A DNA stretch of 64,000 bases, taken from the NCBI RefSeq assembly GCF_022581195.2, contig NC_061465.1:3908501-3972500 (forward strand), read 5' to 3'. Positions 22,403-34,680 of the stretch are shown in pieces; position 1 is the first letter of the stretch, and every line of letters starts with the position of its first letter. The DNA comes from Helicoverpa zea. Its lineage: Eukaryota > Arthropoda > Insecta > Lepidoptera > Noctuidae. A program made the translations under genes and the position numbers. Below the pieces are notes generated by a model that ran no database searches, was not told the DNA's origin, and saw only the letters and a list, made by a program, of their open reading frames with translations.

Positions 22403-22548
22403 CCGTCTTACCACAAAAACTTTTAAACGTCAGTTTATGACTTGTCTAAAAAAATGTCAAATTATGACGTTGACATACGGTTCATTTTGCAGCCAAAATT
22501 TTATTAGACAAGTGTGAAAACAGGGGTTAAAGTTTTTGTAGTAAGGCC
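22403..22548. mobile_element. 146-bp imperfect palindrome (MITE-like)
   Basis: CGTCTTACCACAAAAACTTT at the left mirrors AAAGTTTTTGTAGTAAGG at the right. Internal GACTTGTCTAA and TTAGACAAGT extend the symmetry. It is a non-autonomous DNA element by structure. A clear target duplication was not seen. Confidence 0.55.
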
Positions 22549-23083
22549 ATTAGAGAATTGACTAAAACTAAAGAAATACTGAGTAATGTTTCAATATCAT
22601 TATGTGAAATAATTAGATCTTGATGAGGTACCTACCTATATTTTGTTACAAATGGTACTTAGTTTTTTTAAAGAAAGATTTTGCAGGTAGCCGTAAATTA
22701 ACACGTCATTATTTCCTAGATTTTCTTTACGAAACAAATACATTTCTTTAACTACGTACATTGTAGGCACAACTTTCAATGGTAACAACGAAATATGTAT
22801 AAAAAAAAACTATATTTTAGCAATCCTTTTTAGAAATTACAATCGGAGGCGAGCATAGCCGTCGGCTATCAATGTTTAGCATATAAAATGGTCAGACCTT
22901 TTACTGTAGGGACCTTGAGTAGATTGATTCACCTCGGCAGTAGACGCCGGAGGTCGATACACACACGATGGGATAACTCGTAATACCTTGTTTTATGTTG
23001 CCAATGTTGCGAAACATTGGTTTACAGTGAATTGCAGTTCATTTGGGTCAGTTAGAAGTATGTTTTAATTGTTAAAATTGTAT

Positions 23084-23498
23084 AGTCTGTTTTTTAATCT
23101 CGTAGACTAAACTGACATTACTAGTGTGGTCAGTTCATTGCAAATTCTTAAATAGTGGTGTGGCACGACCGAAACTTAGCGTTAATAAAATCAAGTATCG
23201 TTTTTTTACAATAAGTCATCCTGAAATAATGTGCTTATTCTTGATGATTACGCATGGTGTTGCGTGGTCAGATATCCCTGGCAGTTTGTAGCACGTCGTG
23301 CAGCCGTGTGTACGTACCTACGTGAATTGTAAATATAAAACTTTGAATGAATATTAAATTCGTCTATTATAGATAAAAAGTTACGATTCAACAAACCGGT
23401 ATCGTAAGTACAACACTGCACAAAAAAGCTAGCAACATTATTTGTAAGTTTGACATTTTGCAAATGTCAACTTAGTCTACGAGATTAAAAAACAGACT
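23084..23498. mobile_element. 415-bp element with 34-36-bp inverted repeats (MITE-like)
   Basis: The left terminus AGTCTGTTTTTTAATCTCGT and its continuation AGACTAAACTGACATT are mirrored at 23465-23498 with two mismatches. The interior contains a 71-codon minus-strand ORF with no recognisable domain. Structure indicates a non-autonomous DNA transposon. The superfamily is unclear. Confidence 0.65.
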
Positions 23499-23956
23499 TT
23501 AGTGTATTGTACCATTTTGACATTAAAAAAACTGAATTGATAAGCTGCCGTAACTACTTGCTTACTTAAATATGCATTCGTAGTTGATTGTAAGTCTCTT
23601 ATCCTATTTAACATTACATTTTGGCACTTTACTGGTAATTTACCAAAATAATTTAGTTAATTTACACAAAGTTTAAGATAAGAAAAATTACCAGCAAAAT
23701 ACATTCAAAATGCTCTTTGAAAGTTTATCTTTTCTAATTGCAACGCGGTCTGAATGAAATCACGAGCGTTAAGACGAGAATTTGGCTTTATTAATGGCGA
23801 GTTTTACTTCAGCCATTCTAAAACTTTGCTCCGAATTTCTCGGAGTTAACACTACTATGCATCTCAAAATGCAAGGAAATGTTGTTATCTAGCTCGTGGT
23901 TCTAAAATAAAAGAAAACTGGTGACATGTTTGAAAATATTCATCCTTTATTTATGT
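23499..23956. other. Gene-free, nothing recognised
   Basis: Unremarkable AT-rich sequence. Confidence 0.4.
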
Positions 23957-24068
23957 CAATTATCTACACTCTCGGACAAAAATCTGGATTTTTTAACACA
24001 GCACGCTTATTGCAATTATCTACACTCTCGGACAAAAATCTGGATTTTTTAACACAGCACGCTTATTG
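23957..24068. repeat. Perfect 56-bp tandem duplication
   Basis: The unit starting CAATTATCTACACTCTCGGA occurs twice head-to-tail (23957-24012, 24013-24068) without a difference. A third partial unit stops after CAA. Confidence 0.95.
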
Positions 24069-24941
24069 CAACTACGCATTAATTATGCATTTATGTATTT
24101 AAAATACAATATTTTTTAAACTGACCTATATTTATTGTCCTCATTTGTATCAACCTACTTCATATAAACTGTCTGCGTGACAAAGCAACCATTGACTACG
24201 TATACAGGTAGACACATTCCTCACCAAGCAACGGAAATAAAAAGCAGAAAAAAATGATGTTTTTACCTAAATCACTTTCATATAAAAAATCTGCAACATT
24301 TTTAACATTGTGTCAGTCACAAACAGTATAAAAAATAATAAATATCGGATCAGTACGGAAATTACGCTCACTTATCGGGACCGTATCGTTACCGCATGTG
24401 TGCTTACGCCCGTCGGGCCGGCGTCATCGCGTCGTCATGCGGCACACTCAGAAGGTGCACTTGCAACTGTGTAAGATGTGGTGACCTATTTTGTATGTTG
24501 TAGTACTTTTCTTACATTGAGATACATGATAATTTTCGTAGTCGCAGCTTAAATGTGAAAAAAACTCTATGGCTACATATTAGATGAAGAAATAGCTTAA
24601 ATGTGAAAAAAGGCTATGGGTATTAATGAAGAAAAGTATATAATTGCCCGGTCTTTTCCATATACGGTACACATATAATTTGTCCAGGATTAAAATGCAC
24701 AGACTATAAACCATTACAAATATTACTAGAGGGAAATAAAATTTCTGCTTTTTATTCAAACAGTAACATGAATAAACAATGCATAAACCGCAATTTCATG
24801 CTTACGGACGTATCTAAAAAAAATATACAAAATATGAACAAATTAGGTAATTATTAAGTACTTTAAGGTAAGAATTATTTATTCTTTACTTCCAATTTTA
24901 ATAAAATCAATCAATACACAACAATTTTGCGTAACACCTGT
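24069..24941. other. Gene-free, with a GC-rich patch at 24360-24470
   Basis: The patch includes CGTCGGGCCGGCGTCATCGC in an otherwise AT-rich region. No ORF or motif beyond composition. Confidence 0.35.
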
Positions 24942-25163
24942 CTATATAGTGACGGAGGAATTTCCAATGATACTTCTGCACAGACTTGGACAACGACCCC
25001 CTCTCCCCTCGGCGTCGTCGCCCCGCACTACGGAACCACGCTTACCTAAATATTGTTTTCGTAGAAGGCCCGACAAGAACGCTTTGACGGCATCGGACAA
25101 AATTGACGGCCGTTCGGATGACGATACAATGCAAGGATTGAGTGGTATATAGGCACAATAGAT
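24942..25163 (-). CDS. Possible coding exon, 73 open codons, unrecognised
   Basis: The minus frame reads ...SILSDAVKAFLSGLLRKQYLGKRG... with G/C-ending codons through the central part, unlike its surroundings. A near-consensus donor TTTAG|GTAAGC lies inside it at 25046/25045, so an exon could end after ...RKQYL. If unspliced, GKR followed by RGDDAEGRGGRC would resemble a dibasic processing site, but no signal peptide or ATG precedes it. The opposing plus-strand ORF (24949-25152) starts with ATG-less TEEFPMILLHRLGQ and looks less natural. No family was recognised and chance is not excluded. Confidence 0.2.
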   Translation of the reverse strand: MYCAYIPLNPCIVSSSERPSILSDAVKAFLSGLLRKQYLGKRGSVVRGDDAEGRGGRCPSLCRSIIGNSSVTI

Positions 25164-25168
25164 TTACA

Positions 25169-27629
25169 ATATTGATCTGGTAATTGTAGGAAATATTCAT
25201 ACTTTTGCATATTTTTTTGGTTTTTAGTATATCCGAAAAGTATGGACTCCATAGGATCCTGTACTAATAATTGTGAAAGTAACAATTCCAGCTCATTTCT
25301 ATGTTGATTTTTTTTTTGTATTAATTACCAATACGTAACCCAGCAACGTATATTACAATCCCCAGCAAATTATATATTTCGTTTATATTACAATCAACAT
25401 TATATTAAGACATAAGTCTTAACATATTCTACTAGAGTTTGCCTTTCCCAAGCCATTGCTCTACATAAGGTTTCACCAAAATGGGAAGCAATACCTGTAG
25501 CCGCCGTGCATACAAACGTGACAGAATTATACGACACAGTGACACCAACGCCATCTATGTTTTGCGAGCTGTACTAAAAATAACGAGTGGAGTAGAGTTA
25601 CTGCGTTTTTACGTTAGTATTTTTTTAATATAGAAGTTTTTAATTAAGTTATGTTTATTTAAGTAAGTTACGTTGATTTTTCTAACGAAATATAAAGGTT
25701 TATAAGTAATTTCATTTAATTGTTTATATATCGTGTGTGTAAGTATCAAAAACAACGTAGGTACCTAAGATAAATTGTAGTTACACTATTTCTTCGTAAC
25801 TTCTTTCCATACAGAATCATTATACGATATACAAAATACAGGAATCCTGAATGTTTAAGCCGCCTTTCGGAGTTTCAGTGGAGTCAATCCGTAAAGTCGA
25901 GTACGCGAACGCTGCCTAAATAAATAACGTGGTTCCGAACAAATGTTCGGAATCTTTTACACTTAATATTTATATGAATGTAGACAAAGCTATTAAATAT
26001 TACGCAATAGTTTAACTGATGCAGCAATTAATAACAATTATGACAAAACAAAGATTTAGTTAAAATCAAGCATTATTGCTTGAGACAACATTATTTGTAA
26101 GAAATAAGCAGTGGTGCTTTTATCGTGCTTATAAATAAATTAAAGTATATCTTCGTAATTAATATGTATTGTTGAGTGGTGATTATTTAATGAGATTAAA
26201 GAATTCTACATTCACTAGCCTATTTAACTCTTAACCTAAAATAAAATAGAATAAGTTAAGTTTTTTCATCATATCTTTCTTTATTTTAGCATATGGAACT
26301 GGTATTTAAATGAAAATTTTTTCTTTCTTAATTTTCTAAAATATTGTCGTTTTATTAAAGTTGCAATACTTATCAACAGGCAGTAGCCAAATACATGTAT
26401 GACGCATTCTGAATTACAGCAGAATGTAAGAAGTATTTAAAGACGCGCGAAAATAATTATATAATAATAAAGATAAAGAAGAATAAGAAAGATTATTATC
26501 TTCCTAAAATTTGTGAATTGGTTTTTACGTTTCCAAACAATGTGACTTGATCATCTGATTATCATTAAACGATTGTGATAATATTATCACACGCTAATTT
26601 ATCATTCTAATAAAAGAAGTTATAAATACAGTAAGTATTTAAGACAAAAGATTTATTCAAAGTAGGTACAATTCAAGTTTGTTTCATAAGTAGGTACGCA
26701 TGTATAATCTAAGCAGTTTTATACACTGTATCTGCTTTATTCACTAAACCGCATTAATTTTAAATACGAATTCTTATTTTGGCTTAATAACAAAAGGCCA
26801 TTTTTATGAGTACCAGTTATGCATAACTACAGGCTAGTATTTAAAAAATAATTCCTACTTGCCATGTTATTGTATCTACAAGGTAGATAGTTAATCTAAA
26901 TTGAATATAATTAAAGTCTTTTGTCTATGCTGTTGTAATTGCACGTTTAATTAGTGTATAGTTTCACTCATCATCATAAAGCTAGGGTCAGTTGTAAACT
27001 CTATAATCTTTGGATCAATATATACTCTGTGACAAAGGGACGGCGGATTATATCAACGTTAATTTTATTAGCTCTCAAACAATCTATCGGTTTGCTATTA
27101 ACTCCATTATTGGCAGTATCGTTCATTAAGATTTAGTACTATTCTCATCTACGCAGTTCAATAGTTGTTTTCCTTATTTGATATTCGGGACGGTTTACAC
27201 TACATAGCAAAATAACCTCCTGCCCTCTAACTACCGTCCTTGGCACAGATATTCAAAGATTCAGCCCCAATCATAAAATGGCGACAAAATTACCCACTCT
27301 CATTACCGGGCTTTTGAGAAAATAGGAAGAAGTCTTATTATTTCCGTATTGTAGACAAGCATAGTGGGCGAATCTAAATAAAACTAGAAACAAAAGAAAA
27401 CACACATTTGTACGAAAGATTCTCGATGTTTGAATGAAGTGGCTACCCACTACCCACAAACAGCCAAGGTTGGACGAATATAATAACGCACGGAACGCCT
27501 TTCACAAAATAACAAATGAAATCATCACCACACCACAACTGTTGGCACAAATGTACTCAATCTTGCTTTGTTCTGATAATGTTGGAACAAAGGTTTGGCA
27601 AACCTTCTGTATTTAAGTAATCAAACAAT
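25169..27629. other. Gene-free, nothing recognised
   Basis: Very AT-rich. A CGCCATCTA motif lies at 25549. No element ends or coding stretches were recognised. Confidence 0.4.
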
Positions 27630-27750
27630 TCTTACTAATATTATAAATACGACAGTATTTTCTGTTTACTTTTTACTTTTACTATTTACTTTTTATTTGG
27701 CTACGGGAAGTGGTTCTAATGCAACGTTAGTGAAACCGCGGGAAATACTT
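27630..27750 (+). mobile_element. Degenerate Helitron-like element
   Basis: It starts TCTTACTAATATTATAAATA and keeps GGCTACGGGAAGTGGTTC and TTAGTGAAACCGCGGG near its 3' end. The hairpin and CTAG are lost and the middle is replaced by a T-rich stretch. Confidence 0.45.
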
Positions 27751-29875
27751 CGTAAAATATGTAAATGTAAACGCGGAGTAGACGGAAAATTGACTGTATT
27801 TTAATAATATTGGCCGACATTGGATATTGAACGGTAATGAACTTTTAAACTTGGTTTGTTCGAACGCGTCACAGAACATATGGGTGGATTCAGTCGGTTA
27901 CAAAAACCAGCAGAGCCGTTTTATGGCATAGTCGTACATTTCTGTGGCATTATTTACTAGGGTTACAGGACCTGCATATTAATACACCTCTGACTTCATA
28001 TGTCTTATGTAAAAGGTGGCTCGAACTGAAACGATGTACTTAATAAAGATTTTTTAAAGTAAACAAAACAATCTAGATTACTGGTTACGCTTATTTTTAA
28101 TAACTATTCAAATGATATTTGTAGATCTTCCCAAAGAACTACATATAAAGCATTTTCAATTATGCAGATGTATAACTAGTAACTCGAAAGTCGTAAAACT
28201 TATTCTTTAGTAGAAGTGCCACCGAGTAAAAACATTACTGCGATATCGGAGTTAGAAGGCAGCCCTACATTTAATGGTGTCCCATTCCCTCCGTGTGCAC
28301 GTGCGCGGCGACGGCACCCGAATGCGACCGATCGCCGTCGAACGTCCCACCTACCATTTTCAAAAAGGATTCAAATCCAGACACAGTCTAAATACGTGTA
28401 ACCTTTTTCTGTACGCGTTAAGGTCTATATTTGAATGTAATTTTTCTTTGACTTAAGTTGTTTTACAAATTGAACACCGTATGCCCTCGAGACGACCGTA
28501 GCGCATGCGAAATCATAATGTCACCTCCCATCTGTGCAGCATACATTACATGCTTCACACTACACCTGAATTGCAACTTGTTAAACTGGCAGGCAATGGA
28601 TAAATCGTGGAAAGATAGGACCGCATAGCCTTAAATGGACTTACGGTATTTGTATATAGGTCGTTACTACTCGCTTTGCTTTGTATCGTGTTGATTTTCA
28701 AACCACTTTTGTTTGCGATATGTTTTTTTGTATGAAAGATAGTTGGATAACGTGCTGTTAGAAATATTTTTATTGTTATCTGTTTAGCGACATCATTTAT
28801 ATTTATTTTTATTGATTCTTAATAAAAGTTATTGTGGGTCGTTTTGCTCGTTGGTGTAGTTTTTCAGTCTTTAGCTTATTACTTAGCGTCTATTAAATCT
28901 TTCAAAGCAGTGTGTTATTCGAGATTTTTTTATTTGAAAACAAAAGCGTCGAGAAATTTAATTCTGCGAATATTTTATACACATATGAATGAAAAGTTTG
29001 CTAATAATTATTCCGCAGTAAAATTATTAGGAATGGAGATGGTAGTAAGGACAATATCTCTGCTCTCTATTCCCCCCGGATTGCCAGGGGTAGGTACATC
29101 AAACGGAACTCGAACGTATACAAGATAGGGAACTGATGAAATATCGCTTATCGATTCAGTTTTCTAATAAATTACGTTAATTAATTATTTATTGCTAATG
29201 GGAGGATTAAAAAAAATGTAGGTTTCGGTTTTATGGAAAAATTACATTATATGTGCACTGGAAAACATACACTGAGAAAAAATACAAATATTGGAATTGT
29301 GGACCTCCTAAATTATTATAAATAAGTCAGTTAAAATGTAATTTAAAAACACTATATTTCACGAGTGTATTAGCGATAAAGATTAAAAGAATATATTGAA
29401 ACAAAAGTAAGTAGGTATGAAAGATTAGATTTCCCTCTTTGCAATTAAGGAAAATAGCAAGTGATTTAGTGACAACTTATTCATCTTTGACTCCAAGATT
29501 AAGCTTTGATTAGGCTTTGGTATTCCTAGCGTAATTGTGCAAAGCGTAATTTTCTATGTATATTATGTCAAATAAAGGTTTTTTTGCTATAGTACCTAGT
29601 AATACCTAGTAGGTACCGACTTTAATTTTGATATTATTGAGTTCTCAATATCTCATGACTTTTATTAACTGTTTTATTAAAAAAAATAAACTTTTCAAAA
29701 TGCTGATACTTATAATAATTAAATAGGTACCTAATATTTCATTTCCAGAATCTAAGCTATAAACAAGCTTTTCTCGAAACCAAATTCCCAAATACGGATA
29801 AATTAGGAACCAATTTGAAGAGACCTTAGTTTCCATTAAGAATAATTTGGTATGGACCCAAACTTATGAACGTTA
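27751..29875. other. Gene-free, with a GC-rich patch at 28270-28360
   Basis: The patch contains GTGCGCGGCGACGGCACCC and GATCGCCGTCGAACG. Overlapping 60-codon ORFs in two frames suggest composition rather than coding. Confidence 0.35.
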
Positions 29876-30081
29876 CTAGCTTTTGCCCGCGACTTCGTTC
29901 GCATGGAATAGTGACTTCCGGCATATTTTTGGTTTGACCAATAGATGGCGCTATATGTCCGGAATAAATTTTTTTTTTTTTTTTTTTTTTTAATAAAAAC
30001 TATCCTATGTCCTTTCTCAAGTTCCAAACTGTCTGTACCAAATTTCACACAAATCGGTTCAGTAGTTTAGGCGTGAAAAAA

Positions 30082-30124
<43 letters not shown>

Positions 30125-30155
30125 GTTACTTTCACATTTATAATATTAGTTAGGA
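29876..30155 (-). mobile_element. Helitron-like element with intact ends (280 bp)
   Basis: On the minus strand the copy runs from TCCTAACTAATATTATAAAT (starting at 30155) to CGCGGGCAAAAGCTAG (ending at 29876), between a host A and a host T. It carries a (GACA)n microsatellite (30083-30124), corresponding to the TCTG repeat of the 19318 copy, and a run of about 24 T (29970-29993). The 70-codon ORF across the T run is an artefact. Confidence 0.7.
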
Positions 30156-30175
30156 TTTACATAGTAACATTAGAT
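30156..30175. repeat. SINE target-site duplication, left copy (20 bp)
   Basis: TTTACATAGTAACATTAGAT is repeated exactly at 30556-30575. The first base is also the host T bordering the Helitron, so the SINE landed immediately beside it. Confidence 0.85.
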
Positions 30176-30555
30176 CATCATCCTCCGAGCCTTTTCCCAC
30201 TATGTTGGGGTCGGCTTCCAGTCTGACCGGATTCTGCTGAGTACCAGTGCTTTACAAGAAGCGACTGCCTATCTGACCTCCTCAACTCAGTTACCCGGGC
30301 AACCCGATACCCCTTGGTTAGACTGGTGTCAGACTTACTGGCTTCTGACTACCCGTAACGACTGCCAAGGATGTTCAATGACAGCCGGGACCTACAGTTT
30401 GACGTGCCATCCGAAACACAGTCATTCGTGTCTAAGATATACTTAGAAAGTACATACAAACTTAGAAAAGTTGCATTGGTACTTGCCTGACCTGGAATCG
30501 AACCCGCGCCCTCATACTCGAGAGGTTGGTTCTTTGCCCACTAGGCCACCACGAT
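30176..30555 (-). mobile_element. tRNA-derived SINE, complete copy
   Basis: The minus strand begins with a pol III promoter: an A box TGGCCTAGTGGG (30548-30537) and a B box GGTTCGATTCC (30504-30494). A body of about 300 nt of non-tRNA sequence follows, then a GGATGATGA-type tail. The copy at 44514-44908 has the same organisation. Perfect 20-bp target duplications flank it. The tRNA-like head lacks a proper anticodon arm, so it is not a tRNA gene. Confidence 0.85.
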
Positions 30556-30575
30556 TTTACATAGTAACATTAGAT

Positions 30576-31650
30576 ATCTGACATTAAATATGTGGGTTTG
30601 ACATAACAAGACACTCACTAATATTCAAGGATAATACATTAAGAAATTTTATGTAATAATGTGGGAAAATTATTGGAGAAATGGAATTTTATTTTTAGAT
30701 TATCTTCCCGCCCTTATCTTAATTTTATTTGGGGGCACAGCATGTCTTCTTCTTCTATTTTGTAATTTCTCAATATGACGTCATCTCAAAAGTAACATCA
30801 AAAAAATATATTTTTAGATGTGAATGCGAATTCTTCCAATACACATGTTTTAACCTACTATCAAATTCCGGTAGTCATCAATGTAACAAAGCCGTATAAA
30901 TTATTTTATTACTAAGGAGTTGAGAACAACTTATCGCACCCGGATAAAAATTAGACTATGTTTAAGCCTTATTCCTCAGGCTCGTAGACGATCTCTCAAC
31001 ATTTAAATAGTTTCAGTCAACAAATTTCAATCATTTGGTCAACAATAATTCCATAACCGGTACGCGCATCTAAGGCGCCAAAAGGGGTCGGAGCGTCTGA
31101 GCGGGGCGAGGATAACAATACGCGCGCTAGCTTATAACTAAAAGTCGTAAGCGACAAAATGGTTTTGTAATTTTATTATTTAGAAATGATAATTTGATAA
31201 AAATTCCTTCTACAATTTTAAAGAGTATGTACATACTCAACTACTAAAAAAGTTAAGAGGCTTAAATCGGTCCCGTGTGCCCATAATATGTGAATCTCTT
31301 TTTAAAAAGAGGTATGTTTGATATATTTTTCTCTGTTATAAAAGTTACCTAATCATGTTTCTACGTCTAACAAAATAAGGTTTATATCATGAACTTTCAG
31401 GTAACCAAGTTGTATTTTGATCCGTTTTGTATTTACTGAGAAAACAACAACTGGCTATAAAATTATATATTTAACTTGAATCGCTAGTACAGGTGGCTAC
31501 TCAGGGGTCAATGTCATGTGTTGGAGACAGCTTGAAAATATGCACTTATACTTGGAATATAACCTTTTTTATTGGTTGTTCCTTAGTTTTATTTCCTTTG
31601 TTTAATTGTAATTGTAGTATATAGTCTGTGAAATTGATTGAATACTGAAG
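30576..31650. other. Gene-free, nothing firm
   Basis: A GC-rich patch at 31075-31130 (AAGGCGCCAAAAGGGGTCGG) could be a transposon scrap. No ends visible. Confidence 0.35.
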
Positions 31651-31831
31651 TACTTTCTAATATTAAAAAATATAGACGAAAATATGGACGAGTAATCTCT
31701 GAATCTTCTACTGAACCGATTGAGAATATGTTTTACTAAAGGAAAGCCACGTTATTTACAAGATATATATTTTATCCTAATTCATGATATAGTTCTCTCG
31801 AGACTCGGGTGAAACCTCGCAAGTATCAATA
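31651..31831 (+). mobile_element. Very degenerate Helitron-like element
   Basis: CTACTGAACCGATTGAGAAT, GGAAAGCCACGTTATTTACA, ATATATTTTATCC and ACTCGGGTGAAACC occur in the order of the other Helitron-like copies. Both termini are eroded. Confidence 0.4.
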
Positions 31832-32622
31832 GAAGAATGGTATTCTATCCAATAATAATCAGAGAATTATCACAATTTTTTTCTTTAAAATCATAAAATT
31901 TTATAAACCCGCCTTTATTTCACCTACCAATTTTTACCAAACAAAACGGGTCATTGATCTGCTATCGGAGTCCTTCCAAAAACTTAGGTAGTAACATCAT
32001 TGTTACCATTCTCCGTCTCTTTCTTACATAACGGAAGTGGTCACATTTGGGAGTCATTACGTCACTATTGGCTACATTGTTGTTCGAGTCACACGGTTGA
32101 GTATGATATTTAAATTATTTTGTAATGTGTAACGTTATTTGTTAGGTAAGTATGCTTCTGTTTATGTCTGTGTTATGTCTGGAATGGATAATGCTACTTT
32201 CTGCAAAATTTAACACTTATATTGGTCTAAACTCTCGTCCATCATCAGCCTTTCTAGAGTCCCTCATCAGAGCCTCTTCTCAAGAAAGAAGGAATAGCGT
32301 TTTAATCACTACGCTTACTGAAAGCTCTAAGATCCGGGCTCCCCCAAGCTGTTTTCTTTCACCTTTCTTTAACTTTATGGAATAAAATTCAAATGCTCTC
32401 CATTAGAACACCTGTCTCGTACTTAGAGGTCAAAGAATGGACAGACTTAAACAGCCCTAACATGACCCCGTGTTATTAAAACAATCAACACCTTAACCGA
32501 TTTATCAAACAACCTTAATCATTACCGACAACACCTGACAAATATCAATTAAATCGATTGAAATCAAGATGGCGGCGTAGACGAACTGTCAAATGTAACA
32601 CGTGGTTGTATCAGATCGTTAA
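31832..32622. other. Gene-free, one doubtful small ORF
   Basis: An ATG-started 77-codon ORF at 32152-32385 has a hydrophobic start (MLLFMSVLCLEWIMLL) like a signal peptide. There is no other support. A GTTAG|GTAAGT donor-like site lies just upstream of it. Confidence 0.25.
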
Positions 32623-32725
32623 GGGTGGGCGCACACTGCGGAATTGGGCGGAAATCGGTCGCGCGCGGGGTCGCCTGCGCATCCGACGGCGGTCAATCAC
32701 CCCGCCCCGCGATCCAGAGAAAAAA
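32623..32725 (+). mobile_element. Left-end fragment related to the 17393 element
   Basis: TTAA|GGGTGGGCGCACACTGCGG followed by a CG-rich stretch (CGGTCGCGCGCGGGGTCGCC) resembles the left terminus and composition of the 390-bp element. No matching right terminus was found downstream. Confidence 0.35.
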
Positions 32726-34450
32726 CACGACGCAATGAATTACAGAAGATCCAACTGTTAGTGCACTTGATAAGAGTTGAATGACGAGTATCTGAGTCAA
32801 TGGCAATGAATTTCAGTTTTATAAGTATTTCTTGCCGAATAAAATGGTTGAATATAATTTTGCTCCTATATCCTACTTATAAAAGTAGTTTAAATTGTAG
32901 TTTCAAATCTTGGTAGTTATCAATTTAAAGTGACCGCTTACTACTAAATTCTAAAATGTTTTACTTTTCTCACCATTTACCTACGTAAAGTTAGTCTTTT
33001 GTTCAGTAGTTTCGGTATGTGCCTAGCACTGGGAATATTGAAGACCATTTTTTCCCATTGAAGCAGGTGAAATTGCTAGAAAGACATAATTACATTATAA
33101 TTATTGTATACCTTTTGCTAATTCTCTTTATTGTGTCTGAATGCGCGCGCGCCGACGTGCCAGCTGCGGCCGGTACTTTAGACTGGAAACTTTTTAAGGC
33201 TTTTTTGTTTTTTACCATAGTTTTGATATATACGAGTATATTAACTTAAGCGCAGCTTTGACATTGTCGCTTTAACTTTTGGCTTGGTGTTTTGAGAATA
33301 GCTGATGTTCTAAAGCTTCAGTATGGGGCGTAGGCTAGTTTTAACCGGTTAAAGGAAGTGGTTCTCCTGGGAAAAGAATGAAACCACTATAAGATCTTTA
33401 AAAATGAGTGAGAGAGATTTAGTCTGATTTAGAGTCCTAGTTAACATTGAAATGTATTTCACTGATGTTACCGAGCTCAAAATTTATGTATTAAACCTAA
33501 ACCTACGGTTACGGCATGCGAATTTGGCATTATGTATTTAACAAATACATAGTCTAGTCAAATATATACTTAAGTATGTACTGCATAGTTTCATGTTTCC
33601 TAGAAAATTATACATAACTAGGCTACATTTTAAAATCCATTCTTAAATGGACACAGTCAAACAAACTCCCAAAGTCGATCATAACTTAACATCTAAAGTA
33701 ACATCCTGCCTCAAAACAAATAACCGATAGGCCTCAAAAATATCCTGAACCATAATATCAATGGTTATCTATACATGTGAGTAGTATGGTGTTTGTTCCC
33801 TTCACCCTCGCGCCAGATGGGACAATAACTCCCAACTAGCCCCACGCCATAGATATAGAACAGGTGCAACTTACCCCATAACGTTGCGTACTTTATTATA
33901 ACCAAATATCCTGGTTTAATGGCGAAAGGTTTCAATTTTATTTGTCTGTAGTGAAGTGATACTAATTTTGCAAGGGTAAAAAAATGATAAATCTTACTCT
34001 TGAATCGCTTTATCTGTGGTGTAAATTTAGTGAAAATCCGAGATGTAGCTTTTGAGTTTGTTGCAAATAAATGAGGCGGAGTACCTACAATTTTTTTTTT
34101 GTATTCATATAGAAAGAATCAGACGGAATCCAGTACCTATAAGATAAAGTGTAATATAAATAAATCTAATGCACAGTCAGACTTATAAATATCTTTGTGA
34201 CAGTTCATTCAGTTTTAATACCTGTTGCTGTGAATATTAGTGAACTCTCACGAGAACGTAATTATACAAATGATACGGGTCTGGCTATTGTCTGGGGGCA
34301 CTACCCACTGTTTTTGTCTAGCTTGTTTAAAAGACAATCAACATGTCCTATTCGTTTGTCTAGATCTATTTTGAACACTAAGAATAATTGATCTTGGTAT
34401 TAATTATGGTTGTAGAGCCTTCCATATTTTTAGACTCTAAACTACAGATA
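32726..34450. other. Gene-free, nothing recognised
   Basis: A 76-codon frame at 33019-33249 has a hydrophobic run followed by ARADVPAAAG but no ATG. It was considered and rejected. Confidence 0.35.
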
Positions 34451-34680
34451 CTATGAACTCTTATGTACTCATCTTATGTTATCCTCTTATGAACTCTCTT
34501 ATGTACTCTTCTTATAGACTCCTCTTATGTAATCCTCTTATGTACTCTCTTATGTATTCATCTTATGTACTCCTCTTACATACTTCTCTTATATACTCCT
34601 CTTATGTATACTGCTCTTATATACTCCTCTTGTGTACTCCTCTTATGTAATATCTTATGTACTCATCTTATGAATCTCTA
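34451..34680. repeat. Minisatellite, about 16 degenerate copies of a 13-15-bp unit
   Basis: Imperfect tandem copies of CTCTTATGTACTC fill the segment. Unit length varies and the copies have drifted. The 65-codon ORF across it is a by-product. Confidence 0.9.

Noticed and set aside
29836..30048. 70-codon ORF with a poly-lysine run
   Set aside because: It is created by the T run inside a Helitron-like element.
32152..32385. ATG-started ORF with a signal-peptide-like start
   Set aside because: The remainder looks random, with no splice, promoter or homology support.
33019..33249. Frame with a hydrophobic run followed by ARADVPAAAG, like a signal peptide
   Set aside because: There is no ATG, and the run comes from ATT/TTA-rich sequence. 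An acceptor-like GAAGCAG before it is not enough.
34451..34680. Regularly repeated short units that could suggest a CRISPR array
   Set aside because: There are no unique spacers, units are contiguous and drifting, and no cas-like genes are present. It is a minisatellite.
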